The notes under the pieces are model-generated. The model did no database searches, had not been told where the DNA came from, and saw nothing but the letters and a program-made list of their open reading frames with translations. From contig JACPOP010000016.1 of assembly GCA_016191465.1 (NCBI GenBank), positions 1-64,000 on the forward strand: a stretch of DNA of 64,000 bases, in the 5' to 3' direction. This document shows positions 12,367 through 20,963 of this stretch, one piece after another (position 1 is the stretch's first letter; every line of letters starts with the position of its first letter). Origin of the DNA: Chloroflexota bacterium. GTDB taxonomy: Bacteria; Chloroflexota; UBA6077; CF-72. Both the position numbers and the translations under genes were made by a program.

Positions 12367-13689
12367 ATGGTGGATTCGCTCGGCGGAAGCGATGGCCCAG
12401 CCGCCGTTCGTACCTACAATCCCTGGTTCATGCGCGCGATGCTGGACCTGAACGACCCGAGCCGCCTCCGCACGCCGGTCGCGGGCCCGCGCTTTGCGCG
12501 CTGGCTCGACGACATCCGAGACGACGTACCGGTTCCGTCCAGCCCGGAAGCCGGGGCGGCCGATCCGTCCAGCGTCATCCCGTTCGGCTGGGGCGTGCCT
12601 GCTCCCGATCTGTACCCGCGCGATGCGCTGGAACGCGCCTATCGCTCCGTCATGCAATGCGATTGGGCACGGGCGCTGGAGTACAGCGACAGCGAAGGCA
12701 CCCGAGCGCTTCGGACCACGGTCGCGGCCCGCGCGGCGCGGCGCGGGATCCAGGTTGACGTGGATCAGGTGGTCATCACCTCAGGCTCGCTCCAGGGCCT
12801 GGATCTCGTCGGCCGTACCCTGCTGGACGATGGCGACACCATCGCCGTCGAAGCGCCCACGTTCATGGGAGCACTCGGGGTCTGGCGGCCGTACCGGCCG
12901 CGGTTCCTCCAGATCCCCTTGGATGGCGCCAGTGGGATGGACCTGGACGTCCTGGAGGCCGCGCTGCGGAGCGGCGCGCGGCCGAAGCTCGTCTACGCGC
13001 TGCCCAGCTTCCAGAATCCCACCGGGGCGCTCATGCCAGAGGCGAAGCGAGCCCGGTTGCTCCGGCTCGCGCGGGAGTACGACTTCTGTATCGTCGAGGA
13101 CGATCCGTATGGCGAGCTGTACTACGATGCGGTGACGCCCCTCCCAGTCCGCGCCTTGCCCGGGGCAGACGAGCACGTGATCTACCTCGGATCGTTCTCG
13201 AAAATCCTGGCACCTGGGCTTCGGCTGGGCTATGCCATCGCCAGCCGACGCGTCGCTCATCGCTTCACGCTTACCAAGAAGGGCATGGACTTCCATACCG
13301 ACGGCGTCACCCAGCTCGCCGCGGTCCGCTTGATCGAGGACCCCGAGTTGGATTTCGAGCGCTACGTCGCCAGCCTCCGGCGCGCGTACGCCGAACGCCG
13401 CGACGCGCTGTTGGATGCCCTGGCGCGGCAGATCGGCAGCCCCGCTCGTTGGACCCGGCCGGAGGGGGGCTTTTTCGTGTGGCTGGAGCTGGGCGAGCCG
13501 ATCGACGGACCGCGCCTGGCTCGGGCGGGTCCGCGGCACGGTGTGAGCCTGCTCGCGGGTCAGGAGTTCTTTCCCGGCGGCCAGGCCGGACGGGACGCGG
13601 TCCGCCTCTCCTTCTCCTGCCCACGCGCTGACCAGATGGCCGAGGGGGTGGCTCGCATCCGCGCGGCCATCGAGGACGCCCGCGCGTGA
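12367..13689 (+). CDS. PLP-dependent aminotransferase, class I/II (LysN/MocR-type fold)
   Basis: A 440-residue fold-type I aminotransferase. The PLP lysine is Lys279 in GSFSKILAPGLRLGY; the cofactor-binding ITSGSLQGLDLV, SFQNPTGALM and EDDPYGELYY motifs are clear. It resembles 2-aminoadipate or valine-pyruvate aminotransferases of the LysN group; no GntR domain precedes it. The exact substrate is not decidable here. ATG at 12367 was chosen because the open frame upstream is antisense to the HAD gene start; the two genes are then divergent, 33 bp apart. Its stop overlaps the next GTG by 4 bp. Confidence 0.85.
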   Translation: MVDSLGGSDGPAAVRTYNPWFMRAMLDLNDPSRLRTPVAGPRFARWLDDIRDDVPVPSSPEAGAADPSSVIPFGWGVPAPDLYPRDALERAYRSVMQCDWARALEYSDSEGTRALRTTVAARAARRGIQVDVDQVVITSGSLQGLDLVGRTLLDDGDTIAVEAPTFMGALGVWRPYRPRFLQIPLDGASGMDLDVLEAALRSGARPKLVYALPSFQNPTGALMPEAKRARLLRLAREYDFCIVEDDPYGELYYDAVTPLPVRALPGADEHVIYLGSFSKILAPGLRLGYAIASRRVAHRFTLTKKGMDFHTDGVTQLAAVRLIEDPELDFERYVASLRRAYAERRDALLDALARQIGSPARWTRPEGGFFVWLELGEPIDGPRLARAGPRHGVSLLAGQEFFPGGQAGRDAVRLSFSCPRADQMAEGVARIRAAIEDARA

Positions 13690-14900
13690 AGGCGCTGTTC
13701 CTCACCAACGAATACCCGCCGCACGTCTACGGCGGGGCCGGCGTACACGTCGAGTTCCTGACCCGCGAGCTCTCGAAGCTTCCCCAGACGGACGTGGAAG
13801 TCCGTGCGTTCGGCGACCAGGACGTCGCCGAGCCGCATCTGCGCGTCCGCGGCTTCGCCGAGCCGGACCTGGCCTGGACGGCGCCCCAGAACGTCCGCGG
13901 CGTGTTCGGCACCTTCGCCCGCGACATCGCCTGGGCCGGCCAGGACGTCGACGCGGACGTCGTGCACTGCCACACCTGGTACGCCCACCTGGGGGGAATT
14001 TTGGTTAAGCTTGCCTACGGCATTCCCCTCATTGTCACGGTCCATTCGCTGGAACCGCTCAGGCCCTGGAAGCGGGAGCAGCTCGCTGGCGGCTATGACC
14101 TTTCTTCGTGGATCGAACGGACCGCGCTCCAGATGGCAGATGCCGTGATCGCGGTGTCTCATGGCACGCGCACGGACGTCCTACGACTCTTCGACATCCA
14201 GCCCGAGCGGGTACACGTGATCCACAACGGCATCGACCCAGAGCTGTACCGTGCCAGCGATTCAGTCGACGCCCTCCTGGCGTACGGAATTGACCCGAAG
14301 CGGCCCTACGTCCTCTTCGTCGGACGCATCACGCGCCAGAAGGGCATTGTTCATCTCGTCCGCGCCGCGCACCAGATCGATCCATCGGCGCAGGTGGTCC
14401 TGTGTGCAGGCGCTCCGGACACTCCAGAGATCGCGGCCGAGATGGAGGCCGCGGTCGGCCACCTTCAGCAAGCTCGGGCTGACGTACTCTGGGTCCGGGA
14501 GATGGTGCCGCGCGAGCGCGTTATCGAGCTGTACACGCACGCCGCGGTCTTCTGTTGCCCGTCCATCTACGAGCCGTTTGGGATCATCAACCTCGAGGCG
14601 ATGGCCTGCGGCACAGCCGTGGTTGCGAGCGCCGTGGGCGGCATACCGGAGGTCGTCGTGGACGGGGAGACCGGCTTACTGGTGCACCTCGAGCAGCAAC
14701 CGGAGAGTCCGTTCGAGGCGCGCCACCCGGAGCGGTTCAGCACCGACCTCGCAAGCGCGATCAACGTGCTTCTCGGGGACCCCGCGCGGAGGCAAGCTAT
14801 GGGCCGCGCCGGACGTCAGCGGGTCGAGGCGCAGTTCTCGTGGGGGGCCATCGCACGGCGTACCAGGGAGGTCTACGCCGCGCTGGTTGAAGCCGCCTGA
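13686..14900 (+). CDS. GT4 glycosyltransferase, actinobacterial-type glycogen synthase-like
   Basis: A 404-residue GT-B fold enzyme. It begins KALFLTNEYPPHVYGGAGVH, the donor-loop pattern of glycogen synthases, and contains VVHCHTWYAHLGG, VSHGTRTDV and IHNGIDPELY. The C-terminal donor domain has PYVLFVGRITRQKG, then PSIYEPFGIINLEAMACGTAVV with the paired glutamates of retaining GT4 enzymes. The overall layout follows the Corynebacterium-type glycogen synthase family, so transfer from a nucleotide-glucose to an alpha-glucan is likely. GTG start in a 4-bp overlap with the aminotransferase. Confidence 0.83.
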   Translation: MKALFLTNEYPPHVYGGAGVHVEFLTRELSKLPQTDVEVRAFGDQDVAEPHLRVRGFAEPDLAWTAPQNVRGVFGTFARDIAWAGQDVDADVVHCHTWYAHLGGILVKLAYGIPLIVTVHSLEPLRPWKREQLAGGYDLSSWIERTALQMADAVIAVSHGTRTDVLRLFDIQPERVHVIHNGIDPELYRASDSVDALLAYGIDPKRPYVLFVGRITRQKGIVHLVRAAHQIDPSAQVVLCAGAPDTPEIAAEMEAAVGHLQQARADVLWVREMVPRERVIELYTHAAVFCCPSIYEPFGIINLEAMACGTAVVASAVGGIPEVVVDGETGLLVHLEQQPESPFEARHPERFSTDLASAINVLLGDPARRQAMGRAGRQRVEAQFSWGAIARRTREVYAALVEAA

Positions 14901-14930
14901 CCGAATGCGTGAGCATGCCATTGTCTGGCT

Positions 14931-14946
14931 CAGCCCGCGCGGGCTG
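14931..14946. terminator. 16-bp perfect palindrome between convergent genes
   Basis: CAGCCCGCGCGGGCTG is self-complementary and would fold as a 6-bp stem with a GCGC loop. It lies 30 bp after the glycosyltransferase stop and 38 bp before the adk stop, where a bidirectional terminator would sit. No T run is seen on either strand. Confidence 0.35.
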
Positions 14947-14984
14947 GTAGCTTCGAGCGCCTGGAACCGACGCGGGGCTCAGGC

Positions 14985-15683
14985 TCAGGCCGCGACGTGC
15001 GCGGGCACGGGCACTGGCACCGGGTCCACTGCGAGGCGGAGCGCATCACGAACCTGTTCGATTTCGCCATCCCCGTTGACGCGAGCCAGGACGCCAAGCC
15101 GGTCGTAGTGGTCGATCACCGGCGTCGTGTCCCGTAGGTAGACGTTGATGCGGTTCTCCACCGCTTCGCGACGGTCATCTTCCCGCTGGTACAGCACTCC
15201 GCCGCAGCGGCCGCACAGCGGCGCGGCCGGAGACGGGCTGAAGCGGTCGTGATAGGTGCTCTGGCAGCTCGGGCAGGTCCAGCGGCCTGAGAGACGGTCC
15301 GTCAGGGTTCCCCTCGAGACTTCGAGGTACACCGCACGGCGAATCGGGAGGCCACGCTCGACGAGCGCCGCATCCAAGGCGTGCGCCTGGCCGATCGTGC
15401 GGGGAAATCCGTCCAGAAGCGCGCCGTCCGCGGCGTCAGGCTCATTGAGCCGGTGCATGATCATGTCGACCACCAGCGTGTCGGGCACCAGATCCCCGCG
15501 GTCCATGTACACCTGGGCAGCTTTGCCCAGCTCATCCCCGCGGTTCCGATGCTCACGCAGGAGGTCGCCGCTGGCAACGTGGGGCACGCCGAGCGTCTCC
15601 GCCAGGAACCTGGCCTGGGTACCCTTCCCAGCCCCAGGCGCTCCAAGTAACAACACGACGTCGTGATGCTGTGGCAACTCCAT
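14985..15683 (-). CDS. adk: Adenylate kinase, zinc-binding LID type
   Basis: A 232-residue adenylate kinase interconverting ATP + AMP and 2 ADP. The P-loop GAPGAGKGT is at residues 14-22, the AMP-site DGFPRT at 91-96. The LID holds four cysteines (137, 140, 157, 160) in two CxxC pairs, the zinc-binding form common in Gram-positive bacteria. The last 15 residues are a Pro/Val-rich tail. The open frame extends 80 codons upstream, but ATG at 15683 has GGAGGAGG just before it. It stands alone here, away from the ribosomal protein operon that often carries adk. Confidence 0.95.
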   Translation of the reverse strand: MELPQHHDVVLLLGAPGAGKGTQARFLAETLGVPHVASGDLLREHRNRGDELGKAAQVYMDRGDLVPDTLVVDMIMHRLNEPDAADGALLDGFPRTIGQAHALDAALVERGLPIRRAVYLEVSRGTLTDRLSGRWTCPSCQSTYHDRFSPSPAAPLCGRCGGVLYQREDDRREAVENRINVYLRDTTPVIDHYDRLGVLARVNGDGEIEQVRDALRLAVDPVPVPVPAHVAA

Positions 15684-15994
15684 TGTTGCGTCGATCCTCC
15701 TCCCGCGGGGGTACGGCGCCCCTACGATAACAAGTTCCGTGCCGGAGCGCCGGAGCGCCGGAGTCGGGATTGCCACGGGGAACCGAGGGGGTGATACCGT
15801 GGCCGTCACCCGTAAGGGACGCCGGCAGTGAACATCCGGCGAGAAGCGCGCCCCGTATACGTGCGTGAACCGCCCGGCACCGTCCGTGGATGGGACGGCG
15901 CGTGCCGGAACGCGGACCGACAACTCAGCTGCCGGACCATTGCTCGATCTGGGGTCGATCAGCGGTCCGCATTCAAGAAAGGCTCGGAGGGCAC
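15684..15994. other. Divergent intergenic region of adk and the surface protein gene
   Basis: These 311 bp hold the Shine-Dalgarno sequences of both flanking genes. At 15741-15764 the octamer GCCGGAGC is repeated three times in tandem (last base changed). A short stem, CCGTCC paired with GGACGG, occurs near 15880-15898. Promoters must be here but no clear -10/-35 pair was identified. Confidence 0.4.
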
Positions 15995-16549
15995 ATGTCC
16001 CGAAAGTCGTCGCTCCTGATTTCTGCTCTCGCCGCGGGGCTCATGGCCTCAATTGGCTGGTCTAGCCTGGCCTCCGCGCAATCCGGCACCACGACGGTGA
16101 CGATGGCCGCGCAGAACAATTCTGGCATTGCCGGGACCGCCGTCCTAACAGACCTCGGCGGGGGTCGGACGCGGGTCGTGGTCAACGTCACCGATCCCAC
16201 GGGGGCCGTGGCGAAGGTTGGACACATCCACGACGGCACCTGTGCCACGCTCGGCGGTGTCAGGTACCCCCTGACGACCCTCATGAATGGCCAGAGCACG
16301 ACTGAGGTCGCGGCCTCACTCGCCGACCTCCGCGCGGGCGTGTTCGCGGTCAACTTCCATCGTGGCGCAACGCCAGAGACCACCCCGGCACCCTACACGT
16401 CCTGCGGCAACATCGTCGTGGCAGGCGCCCAGACGACGCCGACGCAGCTCCCCAGGACGGGTGACCTCGGGGACATTGTGCCCATGCTGGCCGCCGCCGG
16501 TGCGGGCCTTGCCGGCCTGGGGTACACCCTCCGCCGTCGGGCGCGCTAG
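15995..16549 (+). CDS. Secreted CHRD-like protein with LPXTG sortase signal
   Basis: A 184-residue exported protein. Residues 1-30 form a signal peptide (SRKSS, hydrophobic core, ending near SLASAQS). The middle resembles a CHRD domain: beta-rich with VGHIHDGTCATLGG, a Cys pair and VFAVNFHRG. The C-terminus has LPRTGD, a hydrophobic stretch of about 18 residues and RRRAR, the full cell-wall sorting signal for a class of sortase. GGAGG precedes the ATG at 15995, so the longer frame upstream is not used. Surface attachment is inferred; no sortase gene lies in the window. Confidence 0.8.
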   Translation: MSRKSSLLISALAAGLMASIGWSSLASAQSGTTTVTMAAQNNSGIAGTAVLTDLGGGRTRVVVNVTDPTGAVAKVGHIHDGTCATLGGVRYPLTTLMNGQSTTEVAASLADLRAGVFAVNFHRGATPETTPAPYTSCGNIVVAGAQTTPTQLPRTGDLGDIVPMLAAAGAGLAGLGYTLRRRAR

Positions 16550-16568
16550 CCGCCACTCCCTCTTTTGG

Positions 16569-16609
16569 CCGCTGTGGGGTGAGGCCGGCTCGGCCTCACC
16601 CCACAGCGG
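16569..16609 (+). terminator. 19-bp perfect stem-loop after the CHRD-like gene
   Basis: Arms 16569-16587 and 16591-16609 are exact reverse complements with a 3-nt GCT loop. The stem begins 20 bp after the stop codon. TAGATTCT follows instead of a T run. A U-less terminator is likely, though the element could also be the first of the three palindromic repeats in this gap. Confidence 0.6.
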
Positions 16610-16667
16610 TAGATTCTCCGAGGGGCGGTCGGGGGGATGTTGTCCATGCAAGCGTGTTCTCCGCGTG

Positions 16668-16748
16668 GCCTGGGTGCGCGGGCCTCCGGCCCGCTCCACG
16701 CGGGCGACGAAGCGGGCGGGACGCCCGCGCACCCAGGCGTACCCCGCT
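16668..16748. repeat. Inverted repeat, 16-bp arms around a GC-rich core
   Basis: Arms 16668-16683 and 16733-16748 match perfectly (GCCTGGGTGCGCGGGC and its complement). The 49-bp core contains further self-complementary parts such as GGCCTCCGGCC. The layout suggests a dispersed palindromic element; no second copy lies in this window. Confidence 0.5.
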
Positions 16749-16849
16749 TCGGGGCGCCACGGCTTCCAGGTGGACCGGGGTAGGTTTTCCCGTTCAGCGA
16801 GCGGTACGCGCCCTTCGCCGAGTCGTCCGTCAACACAGGTATGCGGGGT

Positions 16850-16926
16850 TGTCATCCTTCGGGCGCGGCCGAAGGATCCGTGCTCGTGGGTGCGCGGCGG
16901 ATCCTTCGCTGCGCTCAAGGATGACA
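16850..16926. repeat. Nested inverted repeat with TGTCATCCTT ends
   Basis: Outer arms 16850-16859 and 16917-16926 (TGTCATCCTT and AAGGATGACA) enclose inner arms 16870-16880 and 16898-16908 (CGAAGGATCCG). The half-elements can also fold locally, giving alternative pairings. A shorter relative, with the same TCATCCTTGAGCG core on the opposite reading, is at 56865-56894, which supports a dispersed repeat family. Confidence 0.6.
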
Positions 16927-17250
16927 GCTCCTCGGCACGCCTGCCTTGATTGAGTACCCGCACGGCTCGCGTGGCGGCAGCACGCCAATTGCTGCGGTGC
17001 CTCGGCCGCGGTCTGCGCTACTCTTGCCGGCGTTCCGGACCGTGGGTAGAGTTACCGCGGGCGTCGACGGAGCGGTCGTGCTCGCGGATTGGGCTTCCGC
17101 TGACGCGCAAGCTAAAGGATCCTTCCAGGCCCGAAGTATCACGGCTCGCGAGGCTGCGACGCCTGTCTCACATTCGCGCACCGCACGAACGGAAGCCCTA
17201 CCCGGTTGCCCGCCCAGACCAGAAAGCGGGCGGATCCAGAGGAGCACACT

Positions 17251-19068
17251 ATGGTCGTGGTTGCCCCACAGCACACCACCCCCGCGGGCAGCAGCCCGCA
17301 CACAATGCAGGTCACCGTCGCAGGGTCGCGCGTCATTCGCCGACTTTCGGGTGGCGAGCTGGTGTGCGAAGCGCTGATTGCCCAGGGCGTGGCTACGCTG
17401 TTCGGCTACCCCGGTGGCGCCGCGCTCCCGTTCTACCGCCAGTTGGACCGGTACCCTGAGCTGCGGCACGTGCTGGTGCGCCACGAGCAGAATGCTGCCC
17501 ATGCCGCGGACGGATACGCCCGCGCGACCGGGAAGGTGGGTGTCTGCGTGGCCACGAGCGGACCGGGCGCCACGAACCTGCTGACCGGCCTCGCCACGGC
17601 CTACATGGACTGTGTGCCCGTCGTCGCGATCACCGGGCAGGTGGCTCAAGCGGCCATAGGCACACAGGCTTTCCAGGAAGTGGACGTGCTGGCGATGGTC
17701 GGGCCGATCACCAAGGCGGCGTTCCAGGTGCGACGGGCCGAGGATGTGCCAGCGATCATCGCCGAGGCCTTCCGGATCGCCGCCGAAGGCAGGCCCGGAA
17801 CGGTGCTCGTGGACCTGCCAAAGGACGTGCAGATGGCGGTGATCGACGTGGAAGGCGAACGCCCGCTCGGCGTCGCTTCTTCGGCGCCTACCGTCTCCGC
17901 GCCATCCCTGCCGCCGGACGTGCGATTGGCCCTGGACCAGGCGATCGGGCTGCTACGCCAGTCCGAGCGGCCCGTGCTCGTCGCGGGTCACGGCGTCGTC
18001 ATTGCAGAGGCCGCGCCGGCGCTCCTCGCGTTCGCGCAAAAGACCAGCCTGCCCGTTGCGACGACCTTACTTGGTCTGGGCTCTTTTGCCGAGCACCATC
18101 CGCGGGCGCTCGGCATGGTTGGGATGCACGGCACCGTGCAAGCGAACATGGCGCTGCACCATGCGGACCTGATCATCGGAGTCGGGATGCGCTTCGATGA
18201 CCGGGTGGTAGGACGCCCGGCCGATTTCGCGCCAGGCGCGCGCATCGTTCACGTCGACGTCGACCCACAATCGTTCGGGCGGGTGGTTAGAGCGGACGTG
18301 CCGGTGCTCGCGGACGCGCGAGCAGCGTTCGCCTACCTACTGGAGAACGTGACCTTGCTCTCGCCGACGCGGTGGAGGGCCTGGCACGAGCGTCTCGACC
18401 GCTGGCGCGTCGGCCACGCCCGGTGTGGCCAGACCGAGGATACGTCGGATCCCAACGCGGCACCCACGTCACCCGAGGTTATCCAGGCGCTGAGGCGAGT
18501 GACCGGCGGCGGGGCAACCATCGTCTCGGACATCGGGCAGCACCAGATGTTCGTGGCGCTCCACCACGGCTTTAGCCGCTCGGGCCAGATGCTCACGAGT
18601 GGCGGGCTGGGCACCATGGGCTATGGCCTGCCTGCCGCGATGGGCGTGAAGACCGCCGAGCCGGGACGCCAGGTGTGGGCCGTCGTCGGCGACGGCGGCT
18701 TCCAGATGAGCGCGCCCGAGCTCTCGACCCTGGCCGCCAACGGCCTGGCGGTCAAGGTGCTGGTGGTGAACAACCGCTGTTTGGGCATGGTGCGCCAATG
18801 GCAGGAGCTCTTCTACGACCACGTGTACAGCCACTCGATCCTGCCCCAGCCCAGCTTCGAGCGGTTGGCCGCGGCGCACGGCGTGTGGTCCACAACCGTG
18901 GAGCGCCGAGCGGATCTCGAGCATGCGCTCTGGGAAGCCTCGATGCATCCTGGACCGGCCGTCGTGGATGTCCGGGTGCCGATGGAAGAGACGGTCCTCC
19001 CCATGATTCCGGCCGGCGCGTCCCTTGACGAGATCGTGTGCGCCGATCCGGTGGACGTGCGGCTGTAA
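17251..19068 (+). CDS. ilvB: Acetolactate synthase, large (catalytic) subunit
   Basis: A 605-residue thiamine-diphosphate enzyme making 2-acetolactate or 2-aceto-2-hydroxybutyrate for branched-chain amino acids. It has the N-terminal PYR domain with GYPGGAALPFYRQL and the catalytic Glu in VRHEQNAAHAADGYAR, the SGPGATNLLTG motif, the central FAD-type domain, and the C-terminal PP domain with GDGGFQMSAPELSTLA. ATG at 17251 has AGAGGAG before it. No ilvN small subunit or ilvC follows, unlike most ilv operons, so the regulatory subunit must be elsewhere or absent. Confidence 0.92.
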   Translation: MVVVAPQHTTPAGSSPHTMQVTVAGSRVIRRLSGGELVCEALIAQGVATLFGYPGGAALPFYRQLDRYPELRHVLVRHEQNAAHAADGYARATGKVGVCVATSGPGATNLLTGLATAYMDCVPVVAITGQVAQAAIGTQAFQEVDVLAMVGPITKAAFQVRRAEDVPAIIAEAFRIAAEGRPGTVLVDLPKDVQMAVIDVEGERPLGVASSAPTVSAPSLPPDVRLALDQAIGLLRQSERPVLVAGHGVVIAEAAPALLAFAQKTSLPVATTLLGLGSFAEHHPRALGMVGMHGTVQANMALHHADLIIGVGMRFDDRVVGRPADFAPGARIVHVDVDPQSFGRVVRADVPVLADARAAFAYLLENVTLLSPTRWRAWHERLDRWRVGHARCGQTEDTSDPNAAPTSPEVIQALRRVTGGGATIVSDIGQHQMFVALHHGFSRSGQMLTSGGLGTMGYGLPAAMGVKTAEPGRQVWAVVGDGGFQMSAPELSTLAANGLAVKVLVVNNRCLGMVRQWQELFYDHVYSHSILPQPSFERLAAAHGVWSTTVERRADLEHALWEASMHPGPAVVDVRVPMEETVLPMIPAGASLDEIVCADPVDVRL

Positions 19069-19069
19069 C

Positions 19070-19237
19070 GAGCTCCAAGTTGCAGGTTGCACGTTGCAAG
19101 TTCAGAGTTTGGAGTTCCGGTGACCCATTCGACGGGTTCCGCTCCGCCGCGACGGAGATCCCTCGCCCGCGGTGCGCTTCTAAGCGCGGAGCGGTGAACT
19201 TAGAACTTGGAGCTTGGAACTTGGAACTTGGAACTCG
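19070..19237. repeat. Heptanucleotide repeat element A
   Basis: The left block (19070-19118) is a run of degenerate heptads in the CCAAGTT orientation; the right block (19197-19237) is a run in the AACTTGG orientation, ending GGAACTCG. The blocks are roughly complementary and about 80 bp apart. The left block starts right after the ilvB stop; the right block lies inside the 3' coding end of the NAD kinase gene. Related elements occur at 23505, 51281, 52931 and 56894. Confidence 0.75.
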
Positions 19238-20157
19238 CTTCGTCCTTTCCGCTGCGCCGGTGGCGGCTCGTGGCCGACGCGGATCCGGTAATTGAAACGC
19301 TGACGGAAGCGGTCGTAGAAGCTCACGTCGCGGAACGTGACGAGGCGGAACTCCCGCGGATCAGCGTGGACGTGCGCAACGTCGCCTGGAAGGAAGTCGT
19401 CGAACGTCTCCTGGCCGTCGACGCACACGTTGACGGGGAAGCGGCCATTCTGCACCACGGTGATGGGGGTGCTCTGCGAGACCTCGAACGAGCCACGCAT
19501 CGGCGTGTGAGCGCAGATCGGCGTCACCGTGAAGGAGCTGCTCCCGGGCGTGAGGACCGGGCCACCCGCGGCGAGGTTGTAGGCGCTGGAGCCAGGCCCA
19601 TTCGCGACGATCAGCCCGTCTCCGGGGATCGGGTTGAGGTACTTGTCATCGATGTACAGCTCCAGCATGGCGATTTGCTGGCCGCCGCCGCGCACCACGT
19701 AGGCATGAAACACGGCATCCTGTACGCCCCATAAGCGTGCCACCTCCTCGCCCCCCCGTTCGACGACCACGGCGATTGTCGGGTCCGCGCGGACGAGATA
19801 GTTCCCCCGAAGCACCTGTGCCAGACGGCTCTCCCAGCGTCGGCGGGGAACACTTGCCAGGAACCCGAACTGCCCGAAGTCGATGCCCAGGACGGGTATG
19901 TCACAGCCGGCCCGGGCCGCGCGGACCACGGTTCCGTCTCCGCCCAGAACGACCTGTATATCGGCTTCCCGGGAGCTCTCGGCGAAGACCTCTCGCTCCC
20001 GGAGCCAGCCGCGGATGGTTTCCGCCAACTGGACGGCATCCGGCTTTCGCGGGTCAGCATCCACGCTCAGATGGCGCGGTACGGGCGAGGTCGTTCGGCG
20101 GCTCGGCACGGTAGGCGAGATTGTGCAGGGTTGCCGCTCGCCGGCGCGCCGAGGCAC
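19180..20157 (-). CDS. nadK: NAD kinase with a repeat-derived C-terminal tail
   Basis: A protein of up to 325 residues that phosphorylates NAD to NADP. It has the NAD kinase signature GGDGT at residues 72-76, GQFGFLA, GDGLIVANGPGSSAYNLAAGG, and VCVDGQ. The final 18 or so residues are translated from AACTTGG-type heptads and read SEFQVPSSKLQVLSS, giving a tail unrelated to the family. The GTG at 20157 is the first start available; alignment suggests the fold begins near residue 30 (HLSVDADPRKP), so the start is uncertain. It follows lexA by 75 bp on the same strand. Confidence 0.88.
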   Translation of the reverse strand: MPRRAGERQPCTISPTVPSRRTTSPVPRHLSVDADPRKPDAVQLAETIRGWLREREVFAESSREADIQVVLGGDGTVVRAARAGCDIPVLGIDFGQFGFLASVPRRRWESRLAQVLRGNYLVRADPTIAVVVERGGEEVARLWGVQDAVFHAYVVRGGGQQIAMLELYIDDKYLNPIPGDGLIVANGPGSSAYNLAAGGPVLTPGSSSFTVTPICAHTPMRGSFEVSQSTPITVVQNGRFPVNVCVDGQETFDDFLPGDVAHVHADPREFRLVTFRDVSFYDRFRQRFNYRIRVGHEPPPAQRKGRSEFQVPSSKLQVLSSPLRA

Positions 20158-20232
20158 CTCGAGAGCAGCGAGCCGCCAACAGCGTCGGGGCTGCCGGGCG
20201 GCTCGCGCAGAGGCGGAGAACAGGTGCCGCGG

Positions 20233-20868
20233 TTAGAGGTCGCGTACCAGTTTCACGACTTTGCCGCGCACTTCCACCTGGTCGGCGGCAACGTAGATCG
20301 GGTCCATGGCCACGTTCTTGGGCTGGAGGCGCACCCGGTCGCCTTCATGGTAAAAGCGCTTGAGGGTGGCGCCGCCGTTCGGCGTGTCGTCGTTGATAAC
20401 CGCGACCACGATGTCCCCGTTCCGCGCGTGGCTCTGCTTCTGCACCACGACGATGTCGCCATCGTCGATGTGGTCCTCGATCATCGAGGTCCCTGCCACT
20501 CGGAGCGCATAGCAGCCGTCCGGGAGCGACCCTGGGGTAAACTCCAGGAAGTCCGTGGCATCTTCGATGGCTTCAATGGGCGCGCCCGCGGCAATCCTGC
20601 CCAGGACTGGGACGCGCAGCATCCGGGGAGCGGAACGACGGCTGGCGGTGGAGCCACCTACGATCTCTAACCCGCGCGAGACCTCGCGGTCGCGACGAAT
20701 CAGGCCCTCGCGCTCGAGCGCCCGGAGGTTGTAGTCAACCACCGAGGTGGAGGAGATGCCCACCCGGTCGCCGATCTCGCGGATGCTGGGGGGATACCCC
20801 CGATCAACCACGTACTCCTGAATGTATGACAGGATGCTCCGCTGCCTGTCCGAGAGCTTGCGTGCCAC
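20233..20868 (-). CDS. lexA: LexA repressor (SOS regulator, self-cleaving)
   Basis: A 211-residue LexA. The N-terminal winged helix covers residues 1-65 (LSDRQRSILSYI, SIREIGDRVGISSTSVV). The cleavage site is Ala94-Gly95 in RIAAGAP. The catalytic dyad is Ser128 in GTSMIED and Lys170 in ATLKRFYHE. LexA represses DNA-damage genes and cleaves itself when RecA filaments form. A GAAC-N4-GTTC box lies 123 bp upstream, so autoregulation is likely. NAD kinase follows on the same strand. Confidence 0.95.
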   Translation of the reverse strand: MARKLSDRQRSILSYIQEYVVDRGYPPSIREIGDRVGISSTSVVDYNLRALEREGLIRRDREVSRGLEIVGGSTASRRSAPRMLRVPVLGRIAAGAPIEAIEDATDFLEFTPGSLPDGCYALRVAGTSMIEDHIDDGDIVVVQKQSHARNGDIVVAVINDDTPNGGATLKRFYHEGDRVRLQPKNVAMDPIYVAADQVEVRGKVVKLVRDL

Positions 20869-20963
20869 GACTTCTCCTCCACCGGCCCGGCACGGGAGCC
20901 TGACGCGATTCCCTCGTGCCTACGGCCCACTCGCTGGGCAATCCTGCACCCCGAGCAGTGACG

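Larger units (their letters stand above)
16550..17250. other. 701-bp intergenic region with three palindromic elements
   Basis: No gene is recognisable. From left to right it holds a 19-bp perfect stem (16569-16609), a large inverted repeat (16668-16748) and a nested inverted repeat with TCATCCTT arms (16850-16926). The remaining 320 bp form the leader of the acetolactate synthase gene, ending in AGAGGAG before its ATG. Short open frames here are Arg-rich shadows. Confidence 0.6.

Noticed and set aside
17038-17062. T-box-like GGGTAGAGTTACCGCGG in the ilvB leader
   Set aside because: The TGGN bulge is not directly next to ACC and no terminator follows; Infernal would be needed to revive it.
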